Of a stretch of DNA of 64,000 nt, positions 46,011-55,385 are shown in pieces. Position numbers and translations under genes: made by a program. The stretch is from Campylobacter sp. MIT 97-5078 (lineage in GTDB: Bacteria > Campylobacterota > Campylobacteria > Campylobacterales > Campylobacteraceae), in the NCBI RefSeq assembly GCF_006864455.1, contig NZ_QHLK01000001.1, positions 62,001-126,000 of the forward strand, read 5' to 3'. The number at the start of each line of letters is the position of its first letter. Position 1 is the stretch's first letter. Below the pieces are notes generated by a model. It worked only from the letters and a program-made list of their open reading frames with translations, searched no databases and was not told the origin of the DNA.

Positions 46011-47590
46011 AAAAAAAGATTATCGTTTGTGATGCGATCTTAGATGAGGGTGTAGAATTTTTAAGAAAGGCTGAAGATATAGAACTTATCGAAGCGGCAA
46101 AAGTGCCAAAAGATGAACTTTTAACCAAACTTAGTGATGTTGAAGTAGCAATTACAAGAAGTTCAACTGATGTAGATGAGAAGTTTTTGCAAGCCGCACC
46201 AAAGCTTAAAGCCCTAATAAGAGCCGGAGTAGGGGTTGATAATGTCGATATAAATGCTGCTTCAAAGCAAGGCGTGATCGTGATGAATGTCCCAACGGCA
46301 AATACCATAGCAGCTGTTGAATTGAGTCTTGCTCATCTTTTGTGTGCGGCTCGATCTTTTGTCAATGCACATAACCAACTCAAGCAAGAAAGAAAATGGC
46401 AAAGAGAAAAATGGTATGGTATAGAGCTTAAAGATAAGGTTTTAGGAGTCATTGGCTTTGGAAATATAGGCTCAAGAGTAGCCATTCGTGCAAAAGCCTT
46501 TGGTATGAAAATTTTAGCTTATGATCCTTATGTGCCACATTCAAAAATCACAGATTTAGATATGAAAGTAGCCAAAAGTTTAGATGAAATTTTAACTCAA
46601 AGTGATTTTATTACCATTCACACCCCAAAAACAACTGAAACTAAGGGTATGATAGGGCTTAATGAGCTTGCTAAAATGAAAGATGGCGTAAGGCTTATTA
46701 ATTGTGCAAGGGGCGGACTTTACACCGAAGAAGCACTTTGCGAGGGGCTTAAAAGTGGCAAGATCGCTTGGCTTGGTATAGATGTTTTTGATAAAGAACC
46801 AGCTACAAATAACCCGCTTTTAGACTTTGAAAATATCTCAGTTACCGCTCATCTTGGAGCCAATACCCTTGAAAGTCAAAGAAATATCGCCATTCAAGCT
46901 TGCGAACAAGCTTTAAATGCAGCACGTAACATAGCCTTTGCTAATGCTTTAAACTTACCTATAAAAACAGAAGATTTACCGCCTTTTATCGCTCCTTATG
47001 TTGAACTTGTTTCAAAAATGGCATTTTTATGTTCTCAAATGCAAAAAACTGCCATTACAAGTATCAAGCTTGAAGCAGAAGGAGCAGTGGCTGAATATGC
47101 GAAGTCCTTGCTTACTTTTGCTAGCGTTGGAGCTTTAAAAAATATCTTGGGCGATAGTATAAATTATGTCAATGCCGAGTTTGTGTGCAAAGAAAAGGGT
47201 ATAGAACTTGGCTTTGAAGTTCTGCCAAATTCAGGCTATAACAACAAAATAAGCGTAAAAATAAGCACTGCAAATTCAAGCTTTAGTGTTTCTGGAACTG
47301 TATTTGAGGAAAATAATCAAAGAATTGTTTCTTTAAATGGCTTTAAGACTGATTTTAAACCAAAAGGAAAGATGATTATCTTTAAAAATAAGGACATTCC
47401 GGGCGTTATCGCAGCAATTAGTGGAATTTTGGCACAAAATCATATCAATATCGCTGATTTTAGACTAGGACGCGATGGCTCAGGTTATGCTTTAGCTGTG
47501 ATTTTACTTGATGAAAAGATAGATAAAAAAGTCCTTGATGAGCTTAATGGGCTTGAAGCTTGTGTGTATGCATATTATGCAGAATTATGA
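46007..47590 (+). CDS. serA: D-3-phosphoglycerate dehydrogenase
   Basis: The 527-residue long-form SerA catalyses the first step of serine synthesis. Its NAD domain has GVIGFGNIGSRVAIRAKAFGM. The catalytic Arg, Glu and His lie in NCARGGLYTEEAL, FDKEPA and VTAHLGANT. An intervening ASB domain (about residues 315-450) and a C-terminal ACT domain (PGVIAAISGILAQNHINIAD) that can bind serine follow. ATG at 46007 has eight-base spacing from AAGGAG and overlaps the upstream stop; ATG at 46001 is too close. Confidence 0.97.
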   Translation: MKKKIIVCDAILDEGVEFLRKAEDIELIEAAKVPKDELLTKLSDVEVAITRSSTDVDEKFLQAAPKLKALIRAGVGVDNVDINAASKQGVIVMNVPTANTIAAVELSLAHLLCAARSFVNAHNQLKQERKWQREKWYGIELKDKVLGVIGFGNIGSRVAIRAKAFGMKILAYDPYVPHSKITDLDMKVAKSLDEILTQSDFITIHTPKTTETKGMIGLNELAKMKDGVRLINCARGGLYTEEALCEGLKSGKIAWLGIDVFDKEPATNNPLLDFENISVTAHLGANTLESQRNIAIQACEQALNAARNIAFANALNLPIKTEDLPPFIAPYVELVSKMAFLCSQMQKTAITSIKLEAEGAVAEYAKSLLTFASVGALKNILGDSINYVNAEFVCKEKGIELGFEVLPNSGYNNKISVKISTANSSFSVSGTVFEENNQRIVSLNGFKTDFKPKGKMIIFKNKDIPGVIAAISGILAQNHINIADFRLGRDGSGYALAVILLDEKIDKKVLDELNGLEACVYAYYAEL

Positions 47591-48240
47591 GAATACTTTT
47601 AATTGAAGATGATACAGACTTAAACGAGCTTTTAACTTTAAGACTTCAAAAGGAGGGTTTTGAGCTTGAAAGCTTGTTTGATTTTCAAGGAGTGCGTGAG
47701 TGCTTAGATGAAAAGGATTTTGATCTTTTGCTTGTGGATAGAAATTTACCAAGCGGAGATAGTATAGAAAAGCTTGTCAGCCTTCGAAAACAGGGTTATA
47801 ACGAGCCTGTGATTTTTCTCACCGCAAAAAGCTTGCAAGAAGATATAATAGAAGGCTTTAAAAAGGGCTGTGATGATTATATTATCAAGCCTTTTGATTT
47901 TAACGAGCTCGTTTTTCGTATCAAAGCCTTGCTTAAACGTAGTAAAAAAGAAAGCGAAACTCTAGCTTATAAAGACTTCTTGCTTGATCTAAACAATCAC
48001 CAATGCTTTTTTAAAGACAAGGAAGTGATCTTATCAAATTTAGAATTTGAGCTTTTAAAATGCTTTTTTGAAAATAAAAATACCCTTTTAAGCAGGCAAT
48101 TTTTGAGTGAAAATGTCTGGCAAGATGATAATGTAAATGACAAAACCATAAACATAGCTCTAACAAGGCTTAGGGCAAAATTTCCAAGCCTTAAAGAACA
48201 TATCATTAGTGTTAGGGGCATTGGCTATAAATTATGCTAA
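47587..48240 (+). CDS. OmpR-family response regulator
   Basis: The 217-residue protein has a receiver domain: acidic pair LLIEDDTD, phospho-acceptor Asp in LLLVDRNLPSGD (about residue 51), Thr in FLTAKS and Lys in YIIKPFDFNE. A winged-helix DNA-binding domain follows (about 125-217), ending VRGIGYKL. The ATG at 47587 overlaps the serA stop; an in-frame GTG nine codons earlier lies inside serA. It overlaps the histidine kinase gene, forming a two-component system of unknown signal. Confidence 0.94.
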   Translation: MRILLIEDDTDLNELLTLRLQKEGFELESLFDFQGVRECLDEKDFDLLLVDRNLPSGDSIEKLVSLRKQGYNEPVIFLTAKSLQEDIIEGFKKGCDDYIIKPFDFNELVFRIKALLKRSKKESETLAYKDFLLDLNNHQCFFKDKEVILSNLEFELLKCFFENKNTLLSRQFLSENVWQDDNVNDKTINIALTRLRAKFPSLKEHIISVRGIGYKLC

Positions 48241-49520
48241 AAACAAAACACATTTTTATGCTCCTTTTTGTGGGCATTTTAAGTATATTTACCTTAAGTG
48301 CAGCAGTGCTGATTTACTCAAATATACAAACCTTGCTTTTTAAGCAGTATGAGCAAAAGCTAAAAACCCTTGATGATGCCTTACGTTTTTCTTTATTTGA
48401 AAGCCTTAATGAAAATAATATAAAAGAATTTAGCATACAAACTCGCATTGATCTTATCATCAAAAAAGACGAGAGTATTTTCTCTTCACTTAAAGAGTAT
48501 GATTTTTTCTTAAAACATGCCAATGAAAGCATTCAAGAGACTGAATTTAAAGGTAAAAAGCTTTTATATAAGCTTTATAAGATCAATCAAGATGATTTTT
48601 TTATACTTTTGGTGTATCCAAGAATTTTAGAACTTAAAAATTATTGGCTGGGTATTTTTGGGATTTTTAGCTTTTGTGCTTTAGCTTTTTTTGTGCTGAT
48701 AGGCTTTTTTGCTAAAAAATTACAACAAAGCTTTAAGAAAATTTTAATTTTTTTAAGTAAAATAGACAGCAAAGATGAAATTTTACTTGAAAACTCTATC
48801 TTTAAAGAGCTTAATTTACTCAATGCAAAGCTTTACGAAACCAAATCCGCCTTACTTAAAAAACAAAAACAAAACAAAAAACAAAGCGATAAGATCAACC
48901 TCAAAAATACCCAGCTTACAAGCATTATCTCAGCCATATCCCATGAGCTTAAAAATCCACTTAGCGTTATAGAACTAAGCGTTGAAAGCCTAAAAAATGA
49001 GCATTTTCAAGATAAGGCTAGTCAAGAAAAACTTTTAGCGAAGATTAAAAATCAAAGTAAAAAGCTTGATTTTCTCACCACTAAGCTTAATCTTGTTTTT
49101 AATTTAAATTTAAGTCAAAATGAAAAAAACGAATTTGATCTGTATAAGCTTGCTCAAAAAATAGCTTTAAATGATGGTAGGATAAAACTTGAAGGTAAAA
49201 GTTCTATGGTTGTTGCCAATGAGTTTTTAATTGAACAAGTGCTTATAAATCTCATCTCAAATGCCCTTAAATACAGTAAAGACGAGGTAGTTTTAAGTAT
49301 AAAAGATAAAAAAGCGAGCGTTAAAGATAAGGGTATAGGCATAGCTAAAGATCAAATCAAGCTTATCACAAAAAAATTTTATAAAGTTGATATAAAAAGT
49401 GAAAATTCTTTTGGAATAGGGCTCTTTTTAGTAAAAAAAATACTCAGCCTACACAAAAGCTATCTTCAAATTTCAAGCGAGCTTAACAAAGGCAGTGAGT
49501 TTTCTTTTGAATTGGAGTAA
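48234..49520 (+). CDS. Membrane sensor histidine kinase
   Basis: This 428-residue protein has two membrane helices (about residues 6-28 and 134-158) flanking a small periplasmic sensor of about 105 residues. A cytoplasmic linker follows, then the H-box ISHELKNPLSV (His about 239). N, G1 and G2 boxes read NLISNALKYS, VKDKGIGIA and FGIGLFLVKKI. It is the partner of the upstream regulator (ATG within the regulator's last codons). The ligand is unknown; from memory the C. jejuni equivalents are Cj0889c-Cj0890c. Confidence 0.93.
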   Translation: MLKTKHIFMLLFVGILSIFTLSAAVLIYSNIQTLLFKQYEQKLKTLDDALRFSLFESLNENNIKEFSIQTRIDLIIKKDESIFSSLKEYDFFLKHANESIQETEFKGKKLLYKLYKINQDDFFILLVYPRILELKNYWLGIFGIFSFCALAFFVLIGFFAKKLQQSFKKILIFLSKIDSKDEILLENSIFKELNLLNAKLYETKSALLKKQKQNKKQSDKINLKNTQLTSIISAISHELKNPLSVIELSVESLKNEHFQDKASQEKLLAKIKNQSKKLDFLTTKLNLVFNLNLSQNEKNEFDLYKLAQKIALNDGRIKLEGKSSMVVANEFLIEQVLINLISNALKYSKDEVVLSIKDKKASVKDKGIGIAKDQIKLITKKFYKVDIKSENSFGIGLFLVKKILSLHKSYLQISSELNKGSEFSFELE

Positions 49521-49522
49521 AA

Positions 49523-51469
49523 ATGGCTTTACTTGAGTGCATAGAGGCAAACAAAAAATTTGGCGAAAAAATCATTTTAAAAGATGTGAATTTCAGTGCA
49601 AATAAGGGCGAAAAAATCGCTATTATCGGCAAAAATGGCTGTGGTAAATCAAGCCTTTTAAAAGCTCTTTATGGCAAGCTTAAACTTGATAGCGGACGCG
49701 TGATTAAGCAAAATGATATAAGCGTAGCTTTATTAGCTCAAGAGCTTGATTTTAACTCAAGCTTAAGCGTTAAAGAGGCTTTAAAAGAGCATTTGGCTGA
49801 GGAATTTAAGGCTTTAAAAGCCTATGAAAGCTTAAATGAAAAACTTGCTAGCGAATCTGAAAATACAGAACTTTTAAAGCAGATTAATACGCTTTTTGAT
49901 TTTATCACAAGCAAAGATGCTTGGAATTTAGAAAATAAAATGAATAGAGCCTTAAAAGAGCTTGATTTGCTACGTTTTGAGCAAAGAAGCTTGCTTTCTT
50001 TAAGTGGGGGTGAGCTAAGACGTATAGCCTTGTGTGCTATCTTGCTTAAAAGCCCTGATATTATGCTTTTAGATGAGCCAAGCAATCATTTAGATGTATA
50101 TATGTGTGCTTTTTTAGAAAATTATCTTAAAAACTCAAAATCCTGCGTAATTTTTATCTCCCATGATCGCTATTTTATCGATGAAGTAGCTACTCGCTGT
50201 GTGGAGCTTGAAGAAGGAGAGTTGAGGAAATTTGAGGGAAATTATACTTATTATTTAGCTAAAAAAGCTGAACTTTTAGCTAGCCTTAGTAAAAGCTATG
50301 AGACCTTAGTTAAACAACTTAAAAGTGAGGAAGAGTGGCTAAGACGCGGGGTAAAGGCAAGACTTAAGCGAAATGAAGGGCGTAAAGAACGAATTTTAAA
50401 GATGAGAGAAGAAGCTAAGAAAAATCCAAGCCAAATTAATAAACTCAAACTTGAATTACAAAGAGCACAAAAAAACTTCACTCAAATTCAAAGCACGAAT
50501 CGTCAAAAAATGCTTTTTGAGCTTGAAAATATCAGCAAAAGTATGGGCGAAAAGCTTTTATTTAAGGACTTTTCAACGCGTATTTTACAATTTGAGCGTA
50601 TAGGCATAGTAGGTAAAAACGGCTGTGGCAAGTCAAGTCTTTTAAAGATTTTATTAGGACAACTTAGCCCAGATAGTGGCAAGATGAAAAGAGGGGAGCT
50701 TAAAATTGGCTATTTTGATCAAGCAAGAGCCTTGCTTGAAGGCGAAAAAACTCTACAAGAAATTTTTTGCCCAAATGGAGGCGATAGGGTGGAGGTTAGG
50801 GGTAAAAATATGCATATTTATGGCTATTTAAAGCAATTTTTATTTCCTAAGGAGTTTTTAACTCAAAATGTAGCTGTATTAAGTGGAGGTGAAAAAAACA
50901 GGGTGGCTTTAGCCTTGCTTTTTACTAAAGAATACGATATGCTCGTGCTTGATGAGCCAACAAATGATTTAGACATTGCGACTATTAATATACTTGAGGA
51001 GTATTTGCTAAGCTTTAATGGTGCAATTTTACTGGTAAGTCATGATAGATATTTTATGGATAAAATCGTTTCAAAACTCTTTGTTTTTAAGTCAAATGCT
51101 ACTATTGAGATAGAACATAAAAGTTATACTCAACTTTTAGAAGATGAAAAAGAGCTAAAAGAATTTGAGGAGCTAAGCCAGAAATTAAACCTTAAAGAGC
51201 TTGATGACGCTGAAAATAAAAGCAAAAATGCCAAAACAAACAAAAGCACAAAACTCAGCTACAAAGAACAAGAAATTCTAAAAACTTACCCCGATAAAAT
51301 AACTCATCTTGAAACAAAAATCAAAGAATTAGAACACGCCCTTTCAAAGCAAGAATTATACCAAGAGCAAGGCGTTGCAAAGCTTTATGAAGAACTTGAA
51401 CTTACGCAAAGCGAGCTTATTAAGCTTGAGAAAGCCTATTTTGAAGTGCTAGAAAAGAGTGAAAGCTAA
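49523..51469 (+). CDS. ABC-F family ATPase (Uup-like)
   Basis: This 648-residue protein has two ATP-binding cassettes with no membrane domain. Walker A is GKNGCGKSS in both halves. Signature motifs are LSGGELRR and LSGGEKNR. Walker B sites are LLDEPSNHLD and VLDEPTNDLD, with HDRYF switches. The linker between cassettes is charged. A C-terminal coiled coil of about 80 residues (LETKIKELEHALSKQ) matches Uup. ABC-F proteins act on the ribosome E-site in translation regulation or antibiotic protection, and Uup may bind DNA. It starts two bases after the kinase stop. Confidence 0.93.
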   Translation: MALLECIEANKKFGEKIILKDVNFSANKGEKIAIIGKNGCGKSSLLKALYGKLKLDSGRVIKQNDISVALLAQELDFNSSLSVKEALKEHLAEEFKALKAYESLNEKLASESENTELLKQINTLFDFITSKDAWNLENKMNRALKELDLLRFEQRSLLSLSGGELRRIALCAILLKSPDIMLLDEPSNHLDVYMCAFLENYLKNSKSCVIFISHDRYFIDEVATRCVELEEGELRKFEGNYTYYLAKKAELLASLSKSYETLVKQLKSEEEWLRRGVKARLKRNEGRKERILKMREEAKKNPSQINKLKLELQRAQKNFTQIQSTNRQKMLFELENISKSMGEKLLFKDFSTRILQFERIGIVGKNGCGKSSLLKILLGQLSPDSGKMKRGELKIGYFDQARALLEGEKTLQEIFCPNGGDRVEVRGKNMHIYGYLKQFLFPKEFLTQNVAVLSGGEKNRVALALLFTKEYDMLVLDEPTNDLDIATINILEEYLLSFNGAILLVSHDRYFMDKIVSKLFVFKSNATIEIEHKSYTQLLEDEKELKEFEELSQKLNLKELDDAENKSKNAKTNKSTKLSYKEQEILKTYPDKITHLETKIKELEHALSKQELYQEQGVAKLYEELELTQSELIKLEKAYFEVLEKSES

Positions 51470-51589
51470 GATTTTATATTTTAATTCTTCATTTTCATAC
51501 TCAAGTGGCTTTTGAGGATAATCAAAATACCCGCTTTCTAAAACTTTAAATTTCTCACTTTGCCCATTTTGAGCGACAAGTAAATTTTC
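51449..51589 (-). pseudogene. 3' remnant of an unidentified minus-strand gene
   Basis: Forty-six in-frame codons and a TAG are readable on the minus strand, convergent with and slightly overlapping the ABC-F gene. The peptide looks like real coding sequence (GQSEKFKVLESGYFDYPQ and PLEYENEELKYKIL) but has no start. An in-frame TAA sits beside an A8 run (51592-51599), and upstream the frame is closed in all registers. The pattern suggests the C-terminus of a gene whose body was deleted. I cannot name the parent. The rest of 51590-51734 is AT-rich promoter-like sequence. Confidence 0.45.
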
Positions 51590-51707
51590 TTAAAAAAAAG
51601 AATTTATGCTTAAAAATGATGTTTAAAATAGTAACAAAAATTTTTATTATCTTAAAAAATTATTGTAAAAATAGATAAATTTAAGTTTAAATTGTTTTGC
51701 TTTTATT

Positions 51708-51713
51708 TAAAAT
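51708..51713 (+). promoter_or_regulatory. Possible -10 box of dsdXA
   Basis: TAAAAT, 22 bases before the dsdX ATG, in a strongly A/T-rich stretch. AAGGA follows as ribosome site. Confidence 0.35.
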
Positions 51714-51734
51714 AAACAAAAACTAAGGATTAAA

Positions 51735-53021
51735 ATGAGCCATTTTTCATTGATTTGCATTCTTATTTTAGCGATTGTTTTTATCATTTTAGCTATTACA
51801 AAACTTAAAATCCACGCTTTTTTAGCCCTTTCTTTAGCAAGCATTTTTGTAGCTTTACTTACTAAAATTCCTTTAGAAAAGATAGCAGATATACTTGAAA
51901 AAGGAGTGGGCGGCACTTTGGGTTTTTTAGCTGTAATTATAGGTTGTGGAGCCATTTTAGGCAAAATGCTTGAAGTGAGTGGAGGAGCAAGAGTAGTTGC
52001 GAATTCTTTGCTTTCTTTGTTTGGAAAAGAAAGAGCTGATATAGCTATGATATTGGTAGGTTTTATAGCTGGAATTCCTGTATTTGTGGAAGTTGGCTTT
52101 GTTTTACTTGCACCTTTGATTTTCGTAGTTGCTAGGCAAATGCATATTTCACGCATTAAAATAGGCATTGCTCTAGGAACTTCTTTAATGTGCGTTCATT
52201 GTTTAGTGCCTCCACACCCTGCTGCTACAACCATAGTATCGACTTTAGGAGCTGATATTTCTAAGGTTATTATTTTTTCTTTAATAATAGGCATTATTTG
52301 TGCATTTTTTGGAAGCATTGTTTATTTGAAATTTTTTCATTTTTCTAAAGATGAAAATTTTACAATCATAAATGAAGCACAAAAAGAGAAAAATCCCGGA
52401 ATTTTTTTAACTTATTTTACAATTTTATTACCACTTATTTTGATGCTTAGCAAGGTGTTTTTTACAAATCCTATCATCTTGTTTATAAGCAATCCTATAA
52501 TAGCTCTTATAATTAGTGTGCTTGTATCTTATTATACCTTAGGTTTAAGGCTACATTATAAAATGCAAAATTTACTCGACTTAAGCACAAATTCCTTTTT
52601 ACAAATTGCTGGAATTTTACTTATTATCGGTGCAGGAGGTGCTTTTAATGAAATTTTAATCCAAAGCCATATAGGAGATGCTCTAAAGGCTGTTCTTGGT
52701 AGTTTTCACCTCAATCCTATTTTTCTCGCTTGGCTTATAGCTATCATCTTACACGCAAGTGTTGGCAGTGCTACTGTGGCGATGATAAGTGCAGCAGGTA
52801 TAGTTTCAAGCTTAGATACTAATATAAGCAAAGAAGCTTTATGTTTAGCAATAGGCAGTGGAGCCATAGGTTGCACTATAGTTACAGATAGTTTATTTTG
52901 GCTTATTAAAGAAACTTTAAAATTAAATATGAAAGAAATGTTTAAGTATTATACAGGTGCAACTGCGGTTGCTTCTTTGGTGGGACTAGGTCTTAGCTTT
53001 ATTTTATCTAATTTTATTTAA
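51735..53021 (+). CDS. dsdX: GntP-family permease, probably D-serine transporter
   Basis: The 428-residue protein has about 12 membrane helices and GntP-family segments: GVGGTLGFLAVIIGCGAILGKMLE, FIAGIPVFVEVGFVLL, VPPHPAATTIV and HASVGSATVAM. GntP members carry gluconate or D-serine in symport with protons. The D-serine assignment rests on the directly following dsdA (nine bases downstream). No gluconate kinase or LysR-type DsdC regulator is nearby. No such pair is expected at this place from my memory of C. jejuni, so the operon looks accessory. Confidence 0.85.
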   Translation: MSHFSLICILILAIVFIILAITKLKIHAFLALSLASIFVALLTKIPLEKIADILEKGVGGTLGFLAVIIGCGAILGKMLEVSGGARVVANSLLSLFGKERADIAMILVGFIAGIPVFVEVGFVLLAPLIFVVARQMHISRIKIGIALGTSLMCVHCLVPPHPAATTIVSTLGADISKVIIFSLIIGIICAFFGSIVYLKFFHFSKDENFTIINEAQKEKNPGIFLTYFTILLPLILMLSKVFFTNPIILFISNPIIALIISVLVSYYTLGLRLHYKMQNLLDLSTNSFLQIAGILLIIGAGGAFNEILIQSHIGDALKAVLGSFHLNPIFLAWLIAIILHASVGSATVAMISAAGIVSSLDTNISKEALCLAIGSGAIGCTIVTDSLFWLIKETLKLNMKEMFKYYTGATAVASLVGLGLSFILSNFI

Positions 53022-53030
53022 AGGATAATT

Positions 53031-54296
53031 ATGTTATTAGAAAAATTAAAACAAGTTAAAGAATGTTTTTGGCTCAATGATAATTTAAATGTCAATATAC
53101 AAGAAGAATTAAATTCTAAAGGAATTAAATTTGAAGATATAGAAGATGCAAGATTAAGACTCAATCGTTTTGCTCCACTTTTAAAGCTTCTTTTCCCTCA
53201 AACCTTAAAAAGCAATGGCATTATAGAAAGTCCTTTACAATGCATTAATACTTTTAAAAGCGAATTAGAAAATATAGAAAAGATTAAAATTGCTGGAAAT
53301 GTATTTATAAAGCTTGATTCTCATTTGCCTATTTCTGGTTCTATTAAAGCAAGAGGTGGAATTTATGAGGTTTTAAAACATACTGAAGATTTGCTTTTAG
53401 AAAACAAACTTTTGAAAATTGATGATGATTATTCTAAAATTGTTAATTTTAAAGATTTTTTAAGCAAATATAAAATCGCTGTAGGTTCTACTGGAAATTT
53501 AGGACTTTCTATAGGGATAATGAGTGCTAAGTTAGGCTTTAAAGCAAGCGTTCATATGAGTAATGATGCTAAAGAATGGAAGAAGCAAATGCTCAAAGCT
53601 CACGGATGTGAAGTGGTTACTTATGAAAGTGACTATGGCAAAGCAGTAGAAGAGGGTAGGAAAAGTTCGCTTAATGATAAATTTTGCTATTTTATTGATG
53701 ATGAAAATTCCAAAAATTTATTTTTAGGTTATAGTGTAGCTGCAAAAAGATTAAAAGGACAATTTCAAGCTTTGGATATTTCAATAAGCAAAGAATGCCC
53801 TTTATATGTATATTTACCTTGTGGAGTTGGTGGAGGACCTGGGGGTGTGGCTTATGGCTTAAAAAGTGAATTTGGTAAAGATGTAAAATGCTTTTTTGCT
53901 GAACCTACTCATAGTCCTTGTATGTTTTTAGGACTTTTAACGAAAAAACACGCTGATATTAGTGTAAGTGATATAGGCTTAGATAATAAAACTGCAGCCG
54001 ATGGCTTAGCAGTAGGTAGGGCATCTAAACTTGTGGGAAAAGTGCTTGAAAGAATCATTGATGGTTGTGTAAGCGTAAGTGATGAAAATATGTATAAATT
54101 TTTAAGTCTAATGCATAAGAGTGAAAATATAAATTTAGAACCATCTGCCTTAGCTGGGGCTAAAGCTTTGGTTTTTGCAAACGAGCTTAAAAATACCCAC
54201 CCTAACGGCATTCATCTAATATGGGCAACGGGTGGAAATATGGTTCCTGAAAACGAAATGAAAGCTTTTATAGAAGAGGGTAAAAAATACTTATAA
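53031..54296 (+). CDS. dsdA: D-serine ammonia-lyase
   Basis: The 421-residue PLP fold-type II enzyme converts D-serine to pyruvate and ammonia. It matches E. coli DsdA over nearly its full length: DSHLPISGSIKARGGIYEV (PLP Lys in SIKARGG), AVGSTGNLGLSIGIMSA, FIDDENSKNLFLGYSVA, LPCGVGGGPGGVA (PLP phosphate loop) and AEPTHSPCM. It is a little shorter than E. coli (about 442). Product pyruvate would feed PycB/PckA encoded in this window. It converges on xerH with a 27-base gap. Confidence 0.97.
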   Translation: MLLEKLKQVKECFWLNDNLNVNIQEELNSKGIKFEDIEDARLRLNRFAPLLKLLFPQTLKSNGIIESPLQCINTFKSELENIEKIKIAGNVFIKLDSHLPISGSIKARGGIYEVLKHTEDLLLENKLLKIDDDYSKIVNFKDFLSKYKIAVGSTGNLGLSIGIMSAKLGFKASVHMSNDAKEWKKQMLKAHGCEVVTYESDYGKAVEEGRKSSLNDKFCYFIDDENSKNLFLGYSVAAKRLKGQFQALDISISKECPLYVYLPCGVGGGPGGVAYGLKSEFGKDVKCFFAEPTHSPCMFLGLLTKKHADISVSDIGLDNKTAADGLAVGRASKLVGKVLERIIDGCVSVSDENMYKFLSLMHKSENINLEPSALAGAKALVFANELKNTHPNGIHLIWATGGNMVPENEMKAFIEEGKKYL

Positions 54297-54323
54297 ACAA
54301 AAATCATTTTATAAAATAGCTTG

Positions 54324-55385
54324 TTATTTTTGACTAAGTTCTTTTGCAACCTGTGCGGCAAGTTTGAGCTTATCACTATCAAAGTGTGTGTAAATTCTCG
54401 AAGTATCAAGGCTGGCATGTCCCAAGGCTTCTTGAACTAAAACTAAGTCTTTTTGCTTTTTGTAAAGCAAGGTAGCAAAGGTATGACGCAACATATGAGC
54501 CCCGTTTTTTTGTTTGCGAATACCAGCTTTAAAAAGAATTTGCTCAACTATACGGCTTACATAAGCTTGAGTTAGGGCTGTGCCTTTTTTGTTGCTAAAG
54601 AGCAGGGCGTCTTGACTAAGATAATTAATCTCTAAGTCTTGCAAAAGCTTTTCAATCAACTCTTTTTTAATCATTACAACGCGGTATTTGTTGCCTTTAG
54701 CTCGAATTCGAATGATATACAAATCATTTTCTTCACTAATATCCTTGCGTTTGAGATTGATAGCTTCACTTACTCTTATGCCTGTAAAGATGATGGTTTT
54801 AATGATGAGTTTATTTCGCGTGGTATTGGCTTTAAAGTCTGCATTTTCAACCGCGTCAAGAAATTTTTTAATCTCTTCTTCGCTCATGTATTCGGGTAAT
54901 TTGCCCTTAAAGCTACTTATACCAGCCCAGTTTTTAAGACTTATATCATAAATATGAGCCTTGCCTTCTTCTTCGTTTTGTTTATCTAAAAAATCAAAAA
55001 AATTCATCATCGCAATGCGATAGTTTTTCTTGCTCGCATCAGATAAAGCTCCTGTAATACTTGCAAGCACTTCGATCACTAGTTCCTCATCAATTTGCTT
55101 CATCGAATAAAGCTTATAAAAACAAAGCTGTTCATAAAGCTTTTTAAGGGGATTAAAATAAGTATTTACACCGGTTAATCCAGCATTTCTAGCTTTTTTT
55201 ACCAAGGCATCAAGTTCTTCTATATGATGCACGTTTTTTGTAAGTTCAAAATTTACCATAGCCAAGGCTTGAGCGTTTTTAAGTTCTTTATTTGAAAGCG
55301 AACTAAGTTTAAATTTAACATATCTTGCAAGCCAAAAGAGCAGGGAGTGCTCAAAATCTTCTTCGCAGTCAAGTGGGTATTTCAT
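54324..55385 (-). CDS. xerH: Tyrosine recombinase XerH
   Basis: The 353-residue protein has an N-terminal SAM-like core-binding domain (about 1-160) and a catalytic domain. Catalytic residues are visible: Arg in FTGIRVSEAI, Lys in AKGNKYRV, HMLRHTFA (HxxR), LGHASLD and the nucleophile Tyr in SRIYTHFD. Epsilonproteobacteria use this single recombinase at dif to resolve chromosome dimers, in place of XerC/XerD. The adjacent AT-rich intergenic region contains a dif-like site. Start ATG with AAGGAAAA upstream and a possible TACAAT box at 55414-55419 on this strand. Confidence 0.93.
   Translation of the reverse strand: MKYPLDCEEDFEHSLLFWLARYVKFKLSSLSNKELKNAQALAMVNFELTKNVHHIEELDALVKKARNAGLTGVNTYFNPLKKLYEQLCFYKLYSMKQIDEELVIEVLASITGALSDASKKNYRIAMMNFFDFLDKQNEEEGKAHIYDISLKNWAGISSFKGKLPEYMSEEEIKKFLDAVENADFKANTTRNKLIIKTIIFTGIRVSEAINLKRKDISEENDLYIIRIRAKGNKYRVVMIKKELIEKLLQDLEINYLSQDALLFSNKKGTALTQAYVSRIVEQILFKAGIRKQKNGAHMLRHTFATLLYKKQKDLVLVQEALGHASLDTSRIYTHFDSDKLKLAAQVAKELSQK

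Noticed and set aside
51592-51599. A8 run as a phase-variable switch for the minus-strand remnant
   Set aside because: No register change restores a start or an open frame upstream, so it is a dead remnant rather than a switch.
54324-55385. XerH gene as a phage or integron integrase marking an island
   Set aside because: The sequence fits the housekeeping XerH type. It sits by a dif-like site, and no phage or cassette genes are nearby.
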